DNA of 64,000 nucleotides from Ciceribacter lividus (GCF_003337715.1 NZ_QPIX01000006.1:238548-302547); one strand, 5' to 3'; positions 44,654 to 54,125 are shown, counted from the stretch's first letter. Translations and numbers: made by a program. Notes: generated by a model from the sequence alone, not told the origin.

Positions 44654-45127
44654 ATGGCCGGAGGAATCCGCGAAAGCCACGGCGACGAACTCTCGGAAAA
44701 CCACGAGATCAACGTCACACCCTTTATCGACGTAATCCTGGTGCTTCTCATCATTTTCATGGTCGCCGCACCGCTCGCCACCGTCGACGTCAATGTCGAC
44801 CTGCCGGCATCGACGGCGAAGGCCGCTCCGCGGCCTGAAAAGCCGATCTACCTGACGCTCAAGGACGATCTTTCACTGATGCTCGGCGACAGTCCCGTCA
44901 GCCGGGACGGGCTGGGGGCGAGCCTCGAACGACTAACCGAGGGAAATCACGAAAACCGCATTTTTCTTCGGGCGGACAAGGTCGTCGATTATGGGCACTT
45001 CATGGAGGTCATGAACCTCGTGCGCGATGCCGGCTACCTGAAGATCGCGCTCGTGGGCCTCGAGAGCGTACCGGCTAATGCGGAAGGCGCCGGGGCTGCG
45101 CCGCGCAATGAGGCAAAGGCGCCGTGA
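44654..45127 (+). CDS. exbD: ExbD, TonB-system energiser
   Basis: A 157-residue protein with one transmembrane helix near residues 20-45. The segment INVTPFIDVILVLLIIFMV contains the Asp needed for proton coupling. The remaining domain is periplasmic. It begins five bases after exbB and its stop overlaps the GTG of tonB (GTGA), so the three proteins are made in a coupled way. Confidence 0.94.
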   Translation: MAGGIRESHGDELSENHEINVTPFIDVILVLLIIFMVAAPLATVDVNVDLPASTAKAAPRPEKPIYLTLKDDLSLMLGDSPVSRDGLGASLERLTEGNHENRIFLRADKVVDYGHFMEVMNLVRDAGYLKIALVGLESVPANAEGAGAAPRNEAKAP

Positions 45128-46014
45128 CCGTATTGCTCAACGACTTTCGCCGCAGTCTCGCCGGGGACAGTCTCGCCTGGGGCGCTGCGGCACTGATCGT
45201 TGCATCCGCCCACGCTGCTGCCCTTGCCGTTATGATGCACACGCCCACGGAGATCGGCGCCGATCCGGGCCCGCAGGCGGCGATCATGATCGAGCTCGCC
45301 GCAGAACCGGAAGCGACGGAACCCCGGGAAGAAGAGATCGTTCCCGACAATGTGGATGCGGACGAGATCATCTCCCCTGCAGCAGATCCCGCGCCCGCCC
45401 CCGACGAACCGAAACCGTTGGAGACAAGCGATACGACGACGCCGGAACCGCTCGCTCCGGCGGAGGACAGACCGGCGGAGAAGGTTATCCCCAGCCCCGA
45501 ACCGACGACGGTGCCACCGCAGCAGGAGGAGCCGGATCCGGTCGAACAGCAGGTTCTCGCGGCTCTCGAGAACGTCGAAGTTCCTCTACCCGTCACTCGC
45601 CCTGCGCCCCCGACGCCGGCGCCCGCCCACAAGACACCGCCGCCCTCGCAGGCGGCCCGCAAAGCCAAGATCGACGTCACCAAGTCCGAACGCACCGCAG
45701 CTCCCGAGACAACCGCCGGCCGGGGCGCGGCAGTCTCTCCCGCGCGCTGGCAATCTCGGCTCATGGCACATCTCGAACGGAGAAAGCGCTATCCTGCGGC
45801 GGCACGATCGGCTCATGAGGAAGGCACGGTCTATGTGCGTTTCCGGATCGACACCTCCGGGAATGTGCTGTCCGTCTCGCTTTCGAGGTCGTCAGGTCAT
45901 TCTACCCTCGACGAGGCGGTTCTGGACCTTGTCCGACGCGCCTCTCCCGTACCGGCGCCGCCGCCGGGCGCCAGTACGACAATCGTCGCGCCGGTTCGCT
46001 TCGACATACGCTGA
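45124..46014 (+). CDS. tonB: TonB energy-transducing protein
   Basis: A 296-residue protein with one N-terminal helix (AALIVASAHAAALAVMM), a long Pro/Glu-rich spacer (about 50-180) and a C-terminal TonB domain containing YPAAARSAHEEGTVYVRFRID and SSGHSTLDEAVLDLVRRASP. The start is GTG at 45124. It spans the periplasm to energise outer-membrane receptors. No TonB-dependent receptor lies in this window, so its client is elsewhere. Confidence 0.93.
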   Translation: MTVLLNDFRRSLAGDSLAWGAAALIVASAHAAALAVMMHTPTEIGADPGPQAAIMIELAAEPEATEPREEEIVPDNVDADEIISPAADPAPAPDEPKPLETSDTTTPEPLAPAEDRPAEKVIPSPEPTTVPPQQEEPDPVEQQVLAALENVEVPLPVTRPAPPTPAPAHKTPPPSQAARKAKIDVTKSERTAAPETTAGRGAAVSPARWQSRLMAHLERRKRYPAAARSAHEEGTVYVRFRIDTSGNVLSVSLSRSSGHSTLDEAVLDLVRRASPVPAPPPGASTTIVAPVRFDIR

Positions 46015-46084
46015 AGACACCCCCACGGCGAGCGGTGCGACCTGCTCCCTCGAACGAATGCGCGAGACACGGCTTGTTGACTTC

Positions 46085-46102
46085 ATACCAACTAGTCGGT
46101 AT
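46085..46102. promoter_or_regulatory. TetR-type palindromic operator
   Basis: ATACCAACTAGTCGGTAT, an 18-bp palindrome with one mismatched pair, centred on CTAG and ending 20 bases before the TetR ATG. Strong candidate for autoregulation. Confidence 0.75.
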
Positions 46103-46122
46103 CTCAACCAGTGGAGGAAAAC

Positions 46123-46752
46123 ATGATGCCCGGATCAGTCACCAAACCGGACGCGAGAGTCAAGCTGCTGGACGCCGCCCTGACGGTGATCCGCACGAAG
46201 GGTTATTCGGCCACGACGGTGGACGAACTCTGCGCGGCCGCGGGCGTTACCAAGGGTGCCTTCTTCCACCACTTCAGAAGCAAGAACGAACTCGGCGTCG
46301 CCGCGGCAAACCACTGGTCTGAAATGACGGGGGCACTGTTCGCCGGCGCGTCCTATCACGACCACCCTGCCCCTCTCGTCCGGATCCTCGACTATCTCGA
46401 GTTCCGCAAGGCGCTTCTCGCGGGTGACCTGCCGGACTTCACCTGTCTCGTCGGCACCATGGTGCAGGAGACCTACGAGACGGTGCCTGCCATCCGCGAC
46501 GCCTGTGCGCGCAGCATCACCAGTCATGCTGCGACACTCGAAGCCGACATTGAAGCGGCAATGCGCGAGCGCGAGATGGCGCCCGACTGGACGGCGAAGT
46601 CACTCGCGCTCCACACCCAGGCCGTCATCCAGGGTGCCTTCATCCTGGCAAAGGCCACGGGTGGAGCCGAGATCGCAGCAGACAGCATCGACCACCTCAG
46701 CCGCTACATCCGATTGCTCTTCGGCGCCGGAGCAGAGCGGCACAGCCTCTGA
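46123..46752 (+). CDS. TetR-family regulator
   Basis: A 209-residue repressor. The N-terminal helix-turn-helix is ARVKLLDAALTVIRTKGYSATTVDELCAAAGVTKGAFFHHFRSKNEL (about 10-57); the C-terminal ligand domain is helical and resembles the AcuR/NemR-like group with Cys residues (FTCLVGTMVQETY, IRDACARS). GGAGG precedes the ATG at 46123. It leads a gene set with a glutathione transferase and a VOC-fold protein, suggesting response to an electrophile. Confidence 0.9.
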   Translation: MMPGSVTKPDARVKLLDAALTVIRTKGYSATTVDELCAAAGVTKGAFFHHFRSKNELGVAAANHWSEMTGALFAGASYHDHPAPLVRILDYLEFRKALLAGDLPDFTCLVGTMVQETYETVPAIRDACARSITSHAATLEADIEAAMREREMAPDWTAKSLALHTQAVIQGAFILAKATGGAEIAADSIDHLSRYIRLLFGAGAERHSL

Positions 46753-46828
46753 GTGATGCCACCCCGACAACAGGCGGTCAGGGTCTTCGAGGAGGATCGG
46801 AGACGACGCGAAACCGAGGAGCTTTCCG

Positions 46829-47479
46829 ATGACACCCACCATTACCGCCTTCGAACGTTCGCCGGACGGTGGTCAGGGGCTCGCACGTGACACACGCGTC
46901 CGTTGGGCCTTCGAGGAGGTGGGGCAACCCTACAACGTCCGCCTCGTCTCGTTCGCCGCAATGAAGGAGCCGGCACATAAGGCAGTTCATCCTTTCGGCC
47001 AGATCCCGACTTACGAAGAAGGCGATCTCGTGCTCTTCGAAAGCGGAGCAATCGTCTTTCATATCGCCGAGCGCCACGAGGGTCTGTTGCCGACGGAGGC
47101 AAATGCCCGGGCCCGCGCGATCACCTGGATGTTCGCGGCCCTGAACACCGTGGAGCCGCCGATCCTCGACCGTGCAACGACCTGGATATCGGAACGGAAG
47201 GAGCCCTGGTGCGAGCAGCGCCTGCGCCTCGTCGACGACCGCATCCGAAGCCGGCTGGACGATCTTTCCGCCCGCCTCGGCAACGCGGACTGGCTCGATG
47301 GCGAGTTCAGTGCGGGCGACCTGATGATGGTCTCGGTCCTCATAAGATTGAGATCGTCGCGGATCCTCGACGAGTATCCGAACCTTTCCGCCTATGTCGC
47401 CCGCGGCGAAGGGCGGCCCGCCTACAAACGCGCTTTCGCCGCGCAACTGGCGATCAATACCGGCGCGCCGCCGGCCTGA
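46829..47479 (+). CDS. Glutathione S-transferase family protein
   Basis: A 216-residue protein with an N-terminal thioredoxin-like domain ([39 protein letters not shown], then the cis-Pro segment [27 protein letters not shown]) and an all-helical C-terminal domain. GAGGAG precedes the ATG. Probable cytosolic detoxifying enzyme under the TetR regulator. Confidence 0.88.
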   Translation: MTPTITAFERSPDGGQGLARDTRVRWAFEEVGQPYNVRLVSFAAMKEPAHKAVHPFGQIPTYEEGDLVLFESGAIVFHIAERHEGLLPTEANARARAITWMFAALNTVEPPILDRATTWISERKEPWCEQRLRLVDDRIRSRLDDLSARLGNADWLDGEFSAGDLMMVSVLIRLRSSRILDEYPNLSAYVARGEGRPAYKRAFAAQLAINTGAPPA

Positions 47480-47549
47480 CGACCCCGGCCCCGCTTTGCC
47501 GCGGCGCCGCCAACAGCACCTGAAACCCGAAGACGTAAGGAGAATGGAA

Positions 47550-48035
47550 ATGACCGAACTCATTACCTGCCTGTGGTTCGACCATGGTGAAGCAAGCAAG
47601 GCCGCAAAGTTCTACGCCACGACATTTCCCGACAGCCACGTTGACAAGGTGAGCACCGCCCCCGGTGATTTTCCCGGCGGCGGTGCGGGCACCGAACTGA
47701 CGGTCGAATTCACGGTCCTCGGCCGACGCTTTCTCGGCCTCAACGGCGGCCCGGTCTTCACGCCGAACGAGGCCGTAAGCTTCATGGTTCTCACCGAAAA
47801 CCAGGAGGAGACGGACCGTTACTGGAATGCCATCACCGGGGATGGAGGCACAGAGAGCGAATGCGGCTGGTGCAAGGACCGCTGGGGTTTCTCCTGGCAG
47901 ATCACGCCACGGAGACTGATCGAGCTCACGACGAGTTCGGACGCCGGCGAGGCAAAGCGCGCCTTCGAAGCGATGATGACGATGAAGAAGATCGACATCG
48001 CGACGCTTGAAGCCGCGGCCGCAAACCGGTCATGA
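47550..48035 (+). CDS. PhnB-like VOC-fold protein
   Basis: A 161-residue protein of the 3-demethylubiquinone-methyltransferase-like (PhnB) group of the vicinal-oxygen-chelate superfamily: [41 protein letters not shown], and [25 protein letters not shown] lies seven bases before the ATG at 47550 and only one before that at 47544. The catalytic role of this group is mostly unknown. Neighbours suggest handling of a toxic or reactive compound. Confidence 0.85.
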   Translation: MTELITCLWFDHGEASKAAKFYATTFPDSHVDKVSTAPGDFPGGGAGTELTVEFTVLGRRFLGLNGGPVFTPNEAVSFMVLTENQEETDRYWNAITGDGGTESECGWCKDRWGFSWQITPRRLIELTTSSDAGEAKRAFEAMMTMKKIDIATLEAAAANRS

Positions 48036-48041
48036 GCGGCC

Positions 48042-48069
48042 GGTCCGGCCGGTTGTTCCCGGCCGGACC
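48042..48069. terminator. Hairpin between convergent genes
   Basis: GGTCCGGCCGG pairs perfectly with CCGGCCGGACC over a six-base loop. It lies between the ends of the VOC gene and the DSD1-like gene and can serve both. No T-run. Confidence 0.65.
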
Positions 48070-48098
48070 TCCAGAACAAGGAGGCGAACCTCGCCGCG

Positions 48099-49178
48099 TC
48101 AGACGATCTTTCCACGCGCAACGATCGGCCATGTCTCCGGGGTCGTCCGGCCGTCGCCCGTCACCACGACGGCATCGACCATGTTGGTCACCACGCAGGC
48201 GTGGTTCGGCACGATCCTAACCTTGTCGCCGACAGCAAGACCGATCGGCCCCGTGCTGATCAGCCGTCCATGCTCCTCGGAAAGCTGGTCAATCGCGATA
48301 TCGTCGCGCCCGAGGACGTGGCCATAGCCGGTGAGCCCGAGAAGGTCAGAGGTCAAGGTCTTCGACCCGGCGTCGATGATGGCGCGGTTGGGCGCGGGAA
48401 CCGAAACGACAGTTGCGAGCACATTCAAGGCGCAGTCGTCCCAACCGCAAGTTCCACGCGATACCAGCGAGCGGTCGTTGTAGACATAGGTCCCGGGCCG
48501 GTACTCGGTCGTCACCGGGGCTTCCGCAGCATGCATCATCGAGGGCGTGCCTCCCGAGGTGATGACGGGGACGGCAATACCCCGTGCCTCGATGCGGCTC
48601 TTCGCCTCCTCCAAGAACCGCTCCACCGCCGCCTCGCCTCCCGCCGGAGGGTAGGTCATGAGACCACCGAAGACGAGACCAGGTGACGCGTGGATGTGGG
48701 CGGCGAGCGCCTCCGCCGCTTCAGGCGTCAGGACACCGCAACGGTTTGCGCCGGTGTCGCATTCCACCAGGACGGTGAGAGGCTGCGGCTCGCCGCGAAA
48801 CGCCCCGGACAGCCCATCCACGACGGCGCGGCTGTCTGCGACGACGGACAACGTCACTTTCCTGGCAAGCGCCTTCAGGTGATCGAGCTTTTCAGAGCCG
48901 ACGATGTTGTAGGTGATCAGGACATCGGTGATGGCACGGCTGCCCGCAACCATCGCCTCGGCCTCCGACACCTTCTGGCAGGTTATGCCGACCGCGCCGG
49001 CCGCAAGCTGCATCTCGGCGATGGCCGGAAGCTTGTGCGTCTTGATATGCGGTCGAACGCGAAGTCCGTGGTCATCCGCATAGTGCTGGAAACGCTCGAT
49101 GTTGCGCCTGGCGACGTCCAGGTCGATCAGAACAGCCGGCGTGTCGATCGCCGCCAGGTCTTCGGGAGAAAAGGACAT
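48099..49178 (-). CDS. DSD1/D-threonine aldolase-like PLP enzyme
   Basis: A 359-residue fold-type III PLP enzyme (alanine racemase-like barrel plus C-terminal domain). The PLP Lys is in RPHIKTHK (about 43-50). ECDTGANRCG and TSGGTPSM lie in the barrel. The metal site near the C-terminus reads PNHACVVTNM, with His and Cys as in D-serine dehydratase-type members. Substrates of the group are D-threonine, D-serine or beta-hydroxy-aspartate. The ATG at 49178 has GAGG upstream. It is divergent from an amino-acid importer and RidA, so a beta-hydroxy amino acid is the likely substrate. Confidence 0.87.
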   Translation of the reverse strand: MSFSPEDLAAIDTPAVLIDLDVARRNIERFQHYADDHGLRVRPHIKTHKLPAIAEMQLAAGAVGITCQKVSEAEAMVAGSRAITDVLITYNIVGSEKLDHLKALARKVTLSVVADSRAVVDGLSGAFRGEPQPLTVLVECDTGANRCGVLTPEAAEALAAHIHASPGLVFGGLMTYPPAGGEAAVERFLEEAKSRIEARGIAVPVITSGGTPSMMHAAEAPVTTEYRPGTYVYNDRSLVSRGTCGWDDCALNVLATVVSVPAPNRAIIDAGSKTLTSDLLGLTGYGHVLGRDDIAIDQLSEEHGRLISTGPIGLAVGDKVRIVPNHACVVTNMVDAVVVTGDGRTTPETWPIVARGKIV

Positions 49179-49248
49179 GAGAACCTCGGTACTGATGGAT
49201 GCAGCGCGGCAGGGACGTGCCACTGCTTAGCGCTGCATCGCAATGGCT

Positions 49249-49286
49249 ATTGACAAGACATCCTCCACGGGCGTTGATATGTCAAT
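49249..49286. promoter_or_regulatory. Inverted repeat in divergent promoter
   Basis: ATTGACA (49249-49255) and TGTCAAT (49280-49286) are perfect complements 24 bases apart, between the PLP enzyme and the importer. Possible site of the IclR protein encoded downstream, or chance overlap with a -35 box. Confidence 0.35.
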
Positions 49287-49354
49287 CCGGTAAAACAGAC
49301 ACATGTCCGCTATATTGGATTTTAGAAGAAACACTCAACTCCCAGGGGAACGCC

Positions 49355-50194
49355 ATGACCATTTCCTTCCGTGCCGGCCTGATGTCGCTGGTCGCAGCTA
49401 CCTTCCTTTCCACACCGGTTCTCGCCGAAGGCAGCAAGCTTGATGAAGTCCTTGCCCGCGGCCACCTCGTGCTCGGCACCGGCAGCACGAACGCGCCCTG
49501 GCACTTCAAGAGTGCCGACGACAAGCTGCAGGGCTTTGACGTGGATATGGGCCGTATCGTCGCAAAGGCCCTGTTCGGAGACCCGGACAAGATCGAGTAC
49601 GTCAACCAGTCTTCCGACGCCCGCATTCCCAACATCACGACCGACAAGGTTGACCTGACCTGCCAGTTCATGACCGTCACCGGCGAACGTGCCCAGCAAA
49701 TCGCCTTCACCATTCCCTACTACCGCGAAGGCGTCGGCCTGATGCTGAAGGCCGACGGCAAATATGCCGACTACGCTGCGCTTAAGGCCGCCGGCTCCTC
49801 GGTCACCATCTCGGTCCTGCAGAACGTTTACGCCGAGGACATGGTGCATGCCGCACTCCCCGAAGCGACTGTCGACCAGTACGATTCCGTCGACCTCATC
49901 TATCAGGCGCTCGAATCCGGCCGTGCGGACGCCGCGGCGACCGACCAGTCGTCGCTCGCCTGGTATATGACGCAGAACCCGGGGCGCTATAAGGACGCCG
50001 GCTACGGCTGGAATCCGCAGACCTACGCCTGCGGCGTCAAGCGCGGTGACCAGGATTGGCTGAACTTCGTCAACACGGCGCTGCACGAGGCCATGACCGG
50101 CGTCGAGTTCGACTTCTATGCGAAGTCCTACAAGACGTGGTTCGGCAAGGATCTGGCCCCGCCGCAGATCGGCTTCCCGGTCGAGTTCAAGTAA
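49355..50194 (+). CDS. Amino-acid ABC transporter substrate-binding protein
   Basis: A 279-residue family 3 solute-binding protein with a signal peptide (FRAGLMSLVAATFLSTPVLA). LVLGTGSTNAPWHFKSADDKLQGFDVDMGRIVAKALFG is the family N-lobe and later GYGWNPQTYACGVKRGDQDWL the C-lobe. AGGGGA precedes the ATG at 49355. It probably captures the amino acid degraded by the divergent PLP enzyme and RidA. Confidence 0.93.
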   Translation: MTISFRAGLMSLVAATFLSTPVLAEGSKLDEVLARGHLVLGTGSTNAPWHFKSADDKLQGFDVDMGRIVAKALFGDPDKIEYVNQSSDARIPNITTDKVDLTCQFMTVTGERAQQIAFTIPYYREGVGLMLKADGKYADYAALKAAGSSVTISVLQNVYAEDMVHAALPEATVDQYDSVDLIYQALESGRADAAATDQSSLAWYMTQNPGRYKDAGYGWNPQTYACGVKRGDQDWLNFVNTALHEAMTGVEFDFYAKSYKTWFGKDLAPPQIGFPVEFK

Positions 50195-50213
50195 GACGCG
50201 GGCACTGTCATCG

Positions 50214-50239
50214 GGACGAAGGGCCTTGGCCCTTCGTCC
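50214..50239 (+). terminator. Intercistronic hairpin after binding-protein gene
   Basis: Perfect 11-bp stem GGACGAAGGGC/GCCCTTCGTCC with loop CTTG. Likely protects the upstream message or attenuates the permease genes. Confidence 0.65.
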
Positions 50240-50269
50240 TTCATTCACTTTCTATGGCAGGACCCCGCC

Positions 50270-50932
50270 ATGGGTTATACGCTCAATTTCGCCGCCGTCT
50301 GGCGCAGTTTCGACCAGCTTCTGGAAGGATTGCTTCTCAGTCTCGGTCTGGCTTTCGTTTCCATTCTGATCGGCGCGCTGATCGGTCTGCTCGTCGCCTT
50401 TGCGCTGGTCGCGAAAAGCGGCTGGGCCAAGGCGCCGGCAGCGACATACGTGACGATCATCCGCAACCTGCCGATCCTCGTGCTGGTACTTTTCGCCTAT
50501 TTCGCGCTGCCGCAAATGGGCGTGCGGCTCGGTAAGATCGAGAGCTTCGTCGCCGTTCTGGCCATCTATTCCGGCGCCTATCTCGCCGAGGTCTTCCGCG
50601 CCGGCCTTCTGTCGATCCCAAGGGGACTGACGGAGGCGGGGCTTGCGATCGGCCTGACGCAGATGCAGATCCGCGTGTCGATCATCGCCCCCCTGATGTT
50701 CCGCAACGTGCTGCCGTCGCTTTCCTCCACGGTGATCTCTCTGTTCAAGGATACCTCGCTGGCTGCGGCCATCGCCGTCCCCGAGCTCACCTTCGAGGCT
50801 CGCAAGATCAATGTTGAGACTTTCCGTGTCATAGAGACATGGATCGTCGCATCGGGTCTTTACGTCGCCACTTGTTCGCTTCTCGCGGCGCTGATGCGCG
50901 TCGCGGAGCGACGCCTGGCCGTTCCGAGGTGA
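50270..50932 (+). CDS. Amino-acid ABC transporter permease
   Basis: A 220-residue HisMQ-type permease with about five hydrophobic helices. The family coupling loop is GLTEAGLAIGLTQMQIRVSIIAPLMFRNVLPSL (about 122-155). It follows the binding protein and precedes a second permease by five bases. Confidence 0.92.
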   Translation: MGYTLNFAAVWRSFDQLLEGLLLSLGLAFVSILIGALIGLLVAFALVAKSGWAKAPAATYVTIIRNLPILVLVLFAYFALPQMGVRLGKIESFVAVLAIYSGAYLAEVFRAGLLSIPRGLTEAGLAIGLTQMQIRVSIIAPLMFRNVLPSLSSTVISLFKDTSLAAAIAVPELTFEARKINVETFRVIETWIVASGLYVATCSLLAALMRVAERRLAVPR

Positions 50933-50936
50933 TGCC

Positions 50937-51602
50937 ATGATGGGTTTCTCAGCCTTCCTCGATCAGCTCTGGCTGGCGCGCTACGTGATCCTGAAGGGTC
51001 TCGGCGTCACCGTCTCGATCTCGCTCATGTCGATCATCGCGGGCTCCCTCCTCGGCGTGCTCGTCGGCCTGTCGCTGGTCTACGGCAACCGTGCGCTCCG
51101 CCTCGTGGTCCGCGCCTATACCGACGTCATTCGCGGCACGCCGGTGCTCGTGCTGGTTCTGGCAAGCTACTACGTGCTCTCCACCGTCGGCATCGAGCTC
51201 GGGCCGTTCCAGGCCGGCGTTCTGGCGCTGGCGATCTTCTGCTCGTCGCATGTCGGCGAAATCGTTCGTGGCGGGCTGCAGGCGATCCCGAGAGGGCAGA
51301 CGGAGGCCGCAAAGGCGATCGGCCTGACCTTCGGTCAGACCTTCGCCTACGTGCTCTGGCCGCAGGCCCTTCGGCAATTCCTGCCGGCCTGGGTCAATAC
51401 GGCCGCCGAGATGGTCAAGGCCTCGACCTTGCTCTCTGTTATTGGCGTGGCGGAGCTCTTGCTCCGCACCCAGGAGATCATCTCCCGCAACTTCATGAGC
51501 CTGCAGTTCTATTTCTTTGCCGGGCTTCTCTACTTCGTCATCAACTATGGCATCGAGCGCTTCGGCAAATACGTCGAGCGCAAGACGGCCATTCCCGCCT
51601 GA
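50937..51602 (+). CDS. Amino-acid ABC transporter permease
   Basis: A 221-residue HisMQ-type permease with the coupling loop [33 protein letters not shown] and [19 protein letters not shown] earlier. An adjacent ATG at 50940 could also be the start. Forms the heterodimeric channel with the preceding gene. Confidence 0.92.
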   Translation: MMGFSAFLDQLWLARYVILKGLGVTVSISLMSIIAGSLLGVLVGLSLVYGNRALRLVVRAYTDVIRGTPVLVLVLASYYVLSTVGIELGPFQAGVLALAIFCSSHVGEIVRGGLQAIPRGQTEAAKAIGLTFGQTFAYVLWPQALRQFLPAWVNTAAEMVKASTLLSVIGVAELLLRTQEIISRNFMSLQFYFFAGLLYFVINYGIERFGKYVERKTAIPA

Positions 51603-51613
51603 GGCCGCATGTC

Positions 51614-52384
51614 ATGAGCAAGCTACTTCTCGAAATCCAGGGTCTGCGCAAGCAATACGGCACGCTTGAGGTGCTGAAGGGCGTGGACTGCACCATGCGC
51701 GAAGGCGAGGTGATCTCGATCATCGGTTCGTCCGGATCCGGCAAGACGACGATGCTTCGCTGCATCAACATGCTGGAGGACTTCCAGGGCGGACATATTC
51801 GCCTCGCCGGCGAAGAGATCGGCTACGACCACGCCGGTGGCGTTCGCAAGCGCAAGAGCGAAAAGGAAATTGCAAGGCAGCGGGCGATGACCGGCATGGC
51901 ATTCCAGCAGTTCAATCTCTTTCCGCACATGACCGCCCTGCAGAACATCATGCTCGGGCTCGTCAAGGTGAAGAAGATGAGCCGCGACGAGGCACGTGCC
52001 ATCGCCGAGAAATGGCTGGACCGTGTCGGGCTCGCGAGCCGCGGCGATCACTATCCCGGCCAGCTATCCGGCGGCCAGCAGCAGCGCGTCGCAATCGCCC
52101 GCGCGATTGCCATGGCGCCACAGCTGATGCTGTTCGACGAGGTGACATCGGCGCTCGACCCCGAACTCGTCGGCGAAGTCCTGCAGGTCATCAAGGGTCT
52201 GGCCGCCGACGGCATGAGCATGTTGCTCGTCACCCACGAGATGCGTTTCGCATACGAGGTTTCCACCCGCGTGATCTTCATGAACCAGGGCGTCATCTGC
52301 GAGGAAGGCGACCCGAAGGAGATGTTTGTCAAGCCGAAGACCGAACGGCTTGCCGAGTTCCTGAAGACGTCCAGTTTCAACTGA
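51614..52384 (+). CDS. Amino-acid ABC transporter ATPase
   Basis: A 256-residue ATPase of the GlnQ/HisP group. Walker A is GSSGSGKTT (about 38-46), the signature [15 protein letters not shown], Walker [16 protein letters not shown] and the switch His is in [10 protein letters not shown]. It completes the importer and is followed 19 bases later by RidA. Confidence 0.95.
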   Translation: MSKLLLEIQGLRKQYGTLEVLKGVDCTMREGEVISIIGSSGSGKTTMLRCINMLEDFQGGHIRLAGEEIGYDHAGGVRKRKSEKEIARQRAMTGMAFQQFNLFPHMTALQNIMLGLVKVKKMSRDEARAIAEKWLDRVGLASRGDHYPGQLSGGQQQRVAIARAIAMAPQLMLFDEVTSALDPELVGEVLQVIKGLAADGMSMLLVTHEMRFAYEVSTRVIFMNQGVICEEGDPKEMFVKPKTERLAEFLKTSSFN

Positions 52385-52403
52385 AAGAAAGAGAGAGAAT
52401 TCT

Positions 52404-52793
52404 ATGACGATCAAACGTTACGGCGCAGGCGAATCCGGTGCAGGTGGCCAGCCACTTCCCTTTGCGCGCGCGGTGGAAGCGAACGGATGGCTCTACGTCT
52501 CCGGGCAGGTGCCGATGGAGAAGGGCGAGATCATCCGCGGTGGCATCGTGGCGGAGACCCGCAAGGCGATAGAAAACCTCATTGCCATCCTGCATGAAGC
52601 TGGGTACGGCGTCGAAGACGTGGTTCGTGTCGGCGTTTGGCTCGATGACCCGCGCGACTTCTGGAGCTTCAATGGTGTTTATGCCGAATACTTCGGTGAG
52701 AACCCGCCGGCTCGTGCTTGTGTTCAGTCGCGTATGATGGTCGATTGCAAAGTAGAAGTGGATTGCGTGGCCTACCGCGCCGATCGCGCCTGA
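52404..52793 (+). CDS. RidA-family enamine/imine deaminase
   Basis: A 129-residue protein of the RidA/YjgF/UK114 family, which hydrolyses reactive enamine/imine products of PLP enzymes. Family features: PFARAVEANGWLYVSGQVP, ETRKAIENLIAILHEAG and PARACVQSRMMVDCKVEVDCVAY with the conserved Arg near 109. The PLP enzyme across the promoter would generate such intermediates. Confidence 0.93.
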   Translation: MTIKRYGAGESGAGGQPLPFARAVEANGWLYVSGQVPMEKGEIIRGGIVAETRKAIENLIAILHEAGYGVEDVVRVGVWLDDPRDFWSFNGVYAEYFGENPPARACVQSRMMVDCKVEVDCVAYRADRA

Positions 52794-52812
52794 CAACAAT
52801 GTGGAGAACAGC

Positions 52813-53622
52813 ATGAACGAGGCCGCAGGCGATACCATCTCGCGACGCACGCGAGGACTGGATCGCGCTTTCGAGATCCTCGAGTTCCTCCGCGTGAAGC
52901 GGCAGCCGATGCGGCCGAACGAGATCGCCTCCGAAATCGGGGCGCCTCGGTCGTCGATCTACGAGCTCGTCAATCTCCTGCTGAGCCACGGCATGCTCGA
53001 CTACCAGGGAGGCGACGGCCGCGTTTATCTCGGCCGCCGCCTCTATTTCCTGGGCACGGCCTATGCCGAACAGTTCGACCTGATGCGTGAGTGCGACCGC
53101 ATGCTGGTGCGGCTGGCCGAGGAAACGCGCGAGACGGCGCAGATGTGTCTTCTGGAAGGCCGGAAATACACGGTGGCCATGATGCGCGAGGGCATTCGGC
53201 CTTTCCGGATTTCGTCCAGTGTCGGCGAACTGGTTTCGATCCCGTGGACCGCCTCCGGCCGCCTGCTGGTCTCGCATCTGAGCGATCAGGAAATCCTCGA
53301 TTTCATCCCGCCGGAGGATTTCGTCCTCCCCAACGGACGACAGATGCAGCCGTCCGAGTTCATCGCCCAGGTGCGCCAGGCGAGCCGTGACGGGTACTTC
53401 ACGTTCAACAGCGAAGTCGAGAATTTTACCCATTGCTTTGCCGTGCCGATCTATCAGGCCGACAGCACCTGTATCGCAACACTCTGCCTCGTCACGCCAC
53501 GCGAGGACGGGCTGCGCAACCGCGAAGCCTACCTCGCCAGCCTGCTGAAGGCCGCAGAAGAAATTTCCGAGAAACTTGGATTTCATCCCGAAACGAGGGC
53601 AATTGCGGCGAGTTCGAGATAG
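52813..53622 (+). CDS. IclR-family regulator
   Basis: A 269-residue regulator. Residues 14-75 are the winged helix (RGLDRAFEILEFLRVKRQPMRPNEIASEIGAPRSSIYELVNLLL) and residues 85-260 the IclR effector domain (MREGIRPFRISSSVGELVSIPWTASGRLLVSHL). GGAG precedes the ATG at 52813; a GTG at 52801 is in frame. It closes the importer operon and likely controls the divergent promoter. Confidence 0.92.
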   Translation: MNEAAGDTISRRTRGLDRAFEILEFLRVKRQPMRPNEIASEIGAPRSSIYELVNLLLSHGMLDYQGGDGRVYLGRRLYFLGTAYAEQFDLMRECDRMLVRLAEETRETAQMCLLEGRKYTVAMMREGIRPFRISSSVGELVSIPWTASGRLLVSHLSDQEILDFIPPEDFVLPNGRQMQPSEFIAQVRQASRDGYFTFNSEVENFTHCFAVPIYQADSTCIATLCLVTPREDGLRNREAYLASLLKAAEEISEKLGFHPETRAIAASSR

Positions 53623-53870
53623 CATCGGGTGATGCAAGATCTGGTCCCTCGCCTTTTGCAGGAGACCGGGTCCCGGAAACGATCGTTGCGGCTTCGGCGT
53701 CCAAGTCCTTCGGGCCATGCCGGAAAGAACGGGGGCGGTACGTGCGACCTCCTCTTCGCCCGAAACGCGTGACGAGCTCAGGTCCCGCCTCCTGACGATC
53801 GGCGCACGCAAGCGGATTACTGCCATGCGGGTGTCTGGCTCATCGGTCGACACACTCCAAGGAAAAGCCT

Positions 53871-54125
53871 TCATCGCGGCTGCCCGATCTTCTCCGCGAT
53901 ATAGGCGACAATTGCCGAGATGGTCGCAAGACGAGGATAATCCTCCTCGGGCATCGGCAAACCGAACCGCTTGCCGAGTGCCGCCATCAGGTTGAGGAAG
54001 TCGATCGAGTCGAGATCGTACTGCTCCCGTAGCGAACGGTCGGGAACAATCTCGGCGGGATCGATGTCCGGCGCGATCCGGCGCAACTCCGCCTTGATGG
54101 CATTTTCGATGTCCTGTGCGGTCAT
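53871..54125 (-). CDS. Stand-alone acyl carrier protein
   Basis: An 84-residue acidic protein with the four-helix carrier fold and the phosphopantetheine site YDLDSIDFLNL (Ser 40), one residue off the canonical DSL. It needs a phosphopantetheinyl transferase encoded elsewhere. It is not next to fatty-acid genes; its start overlaps the E2 gene stop by four bases (ATGA). The tight coupling to an E1/E2 pair and an AMP-forming ligase suggests it accepts or donates the acyl group of that complex. Confidence 0.9.
   Translation of the reverse strand: MTAQDIENAIKAELRRIAPDIDPAEIVPDRSLREQYDLDSIDFLNLMAALGKRFGLPMPEEDYPRLATISAIVAYIAEKIGQPR

Noticed and set aside
53623..53870. Small plus-strand frames between the IclR gene and the ACP gene
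   Set aside because: No ribosome site or homology; probably just the spacer between convergent genes.
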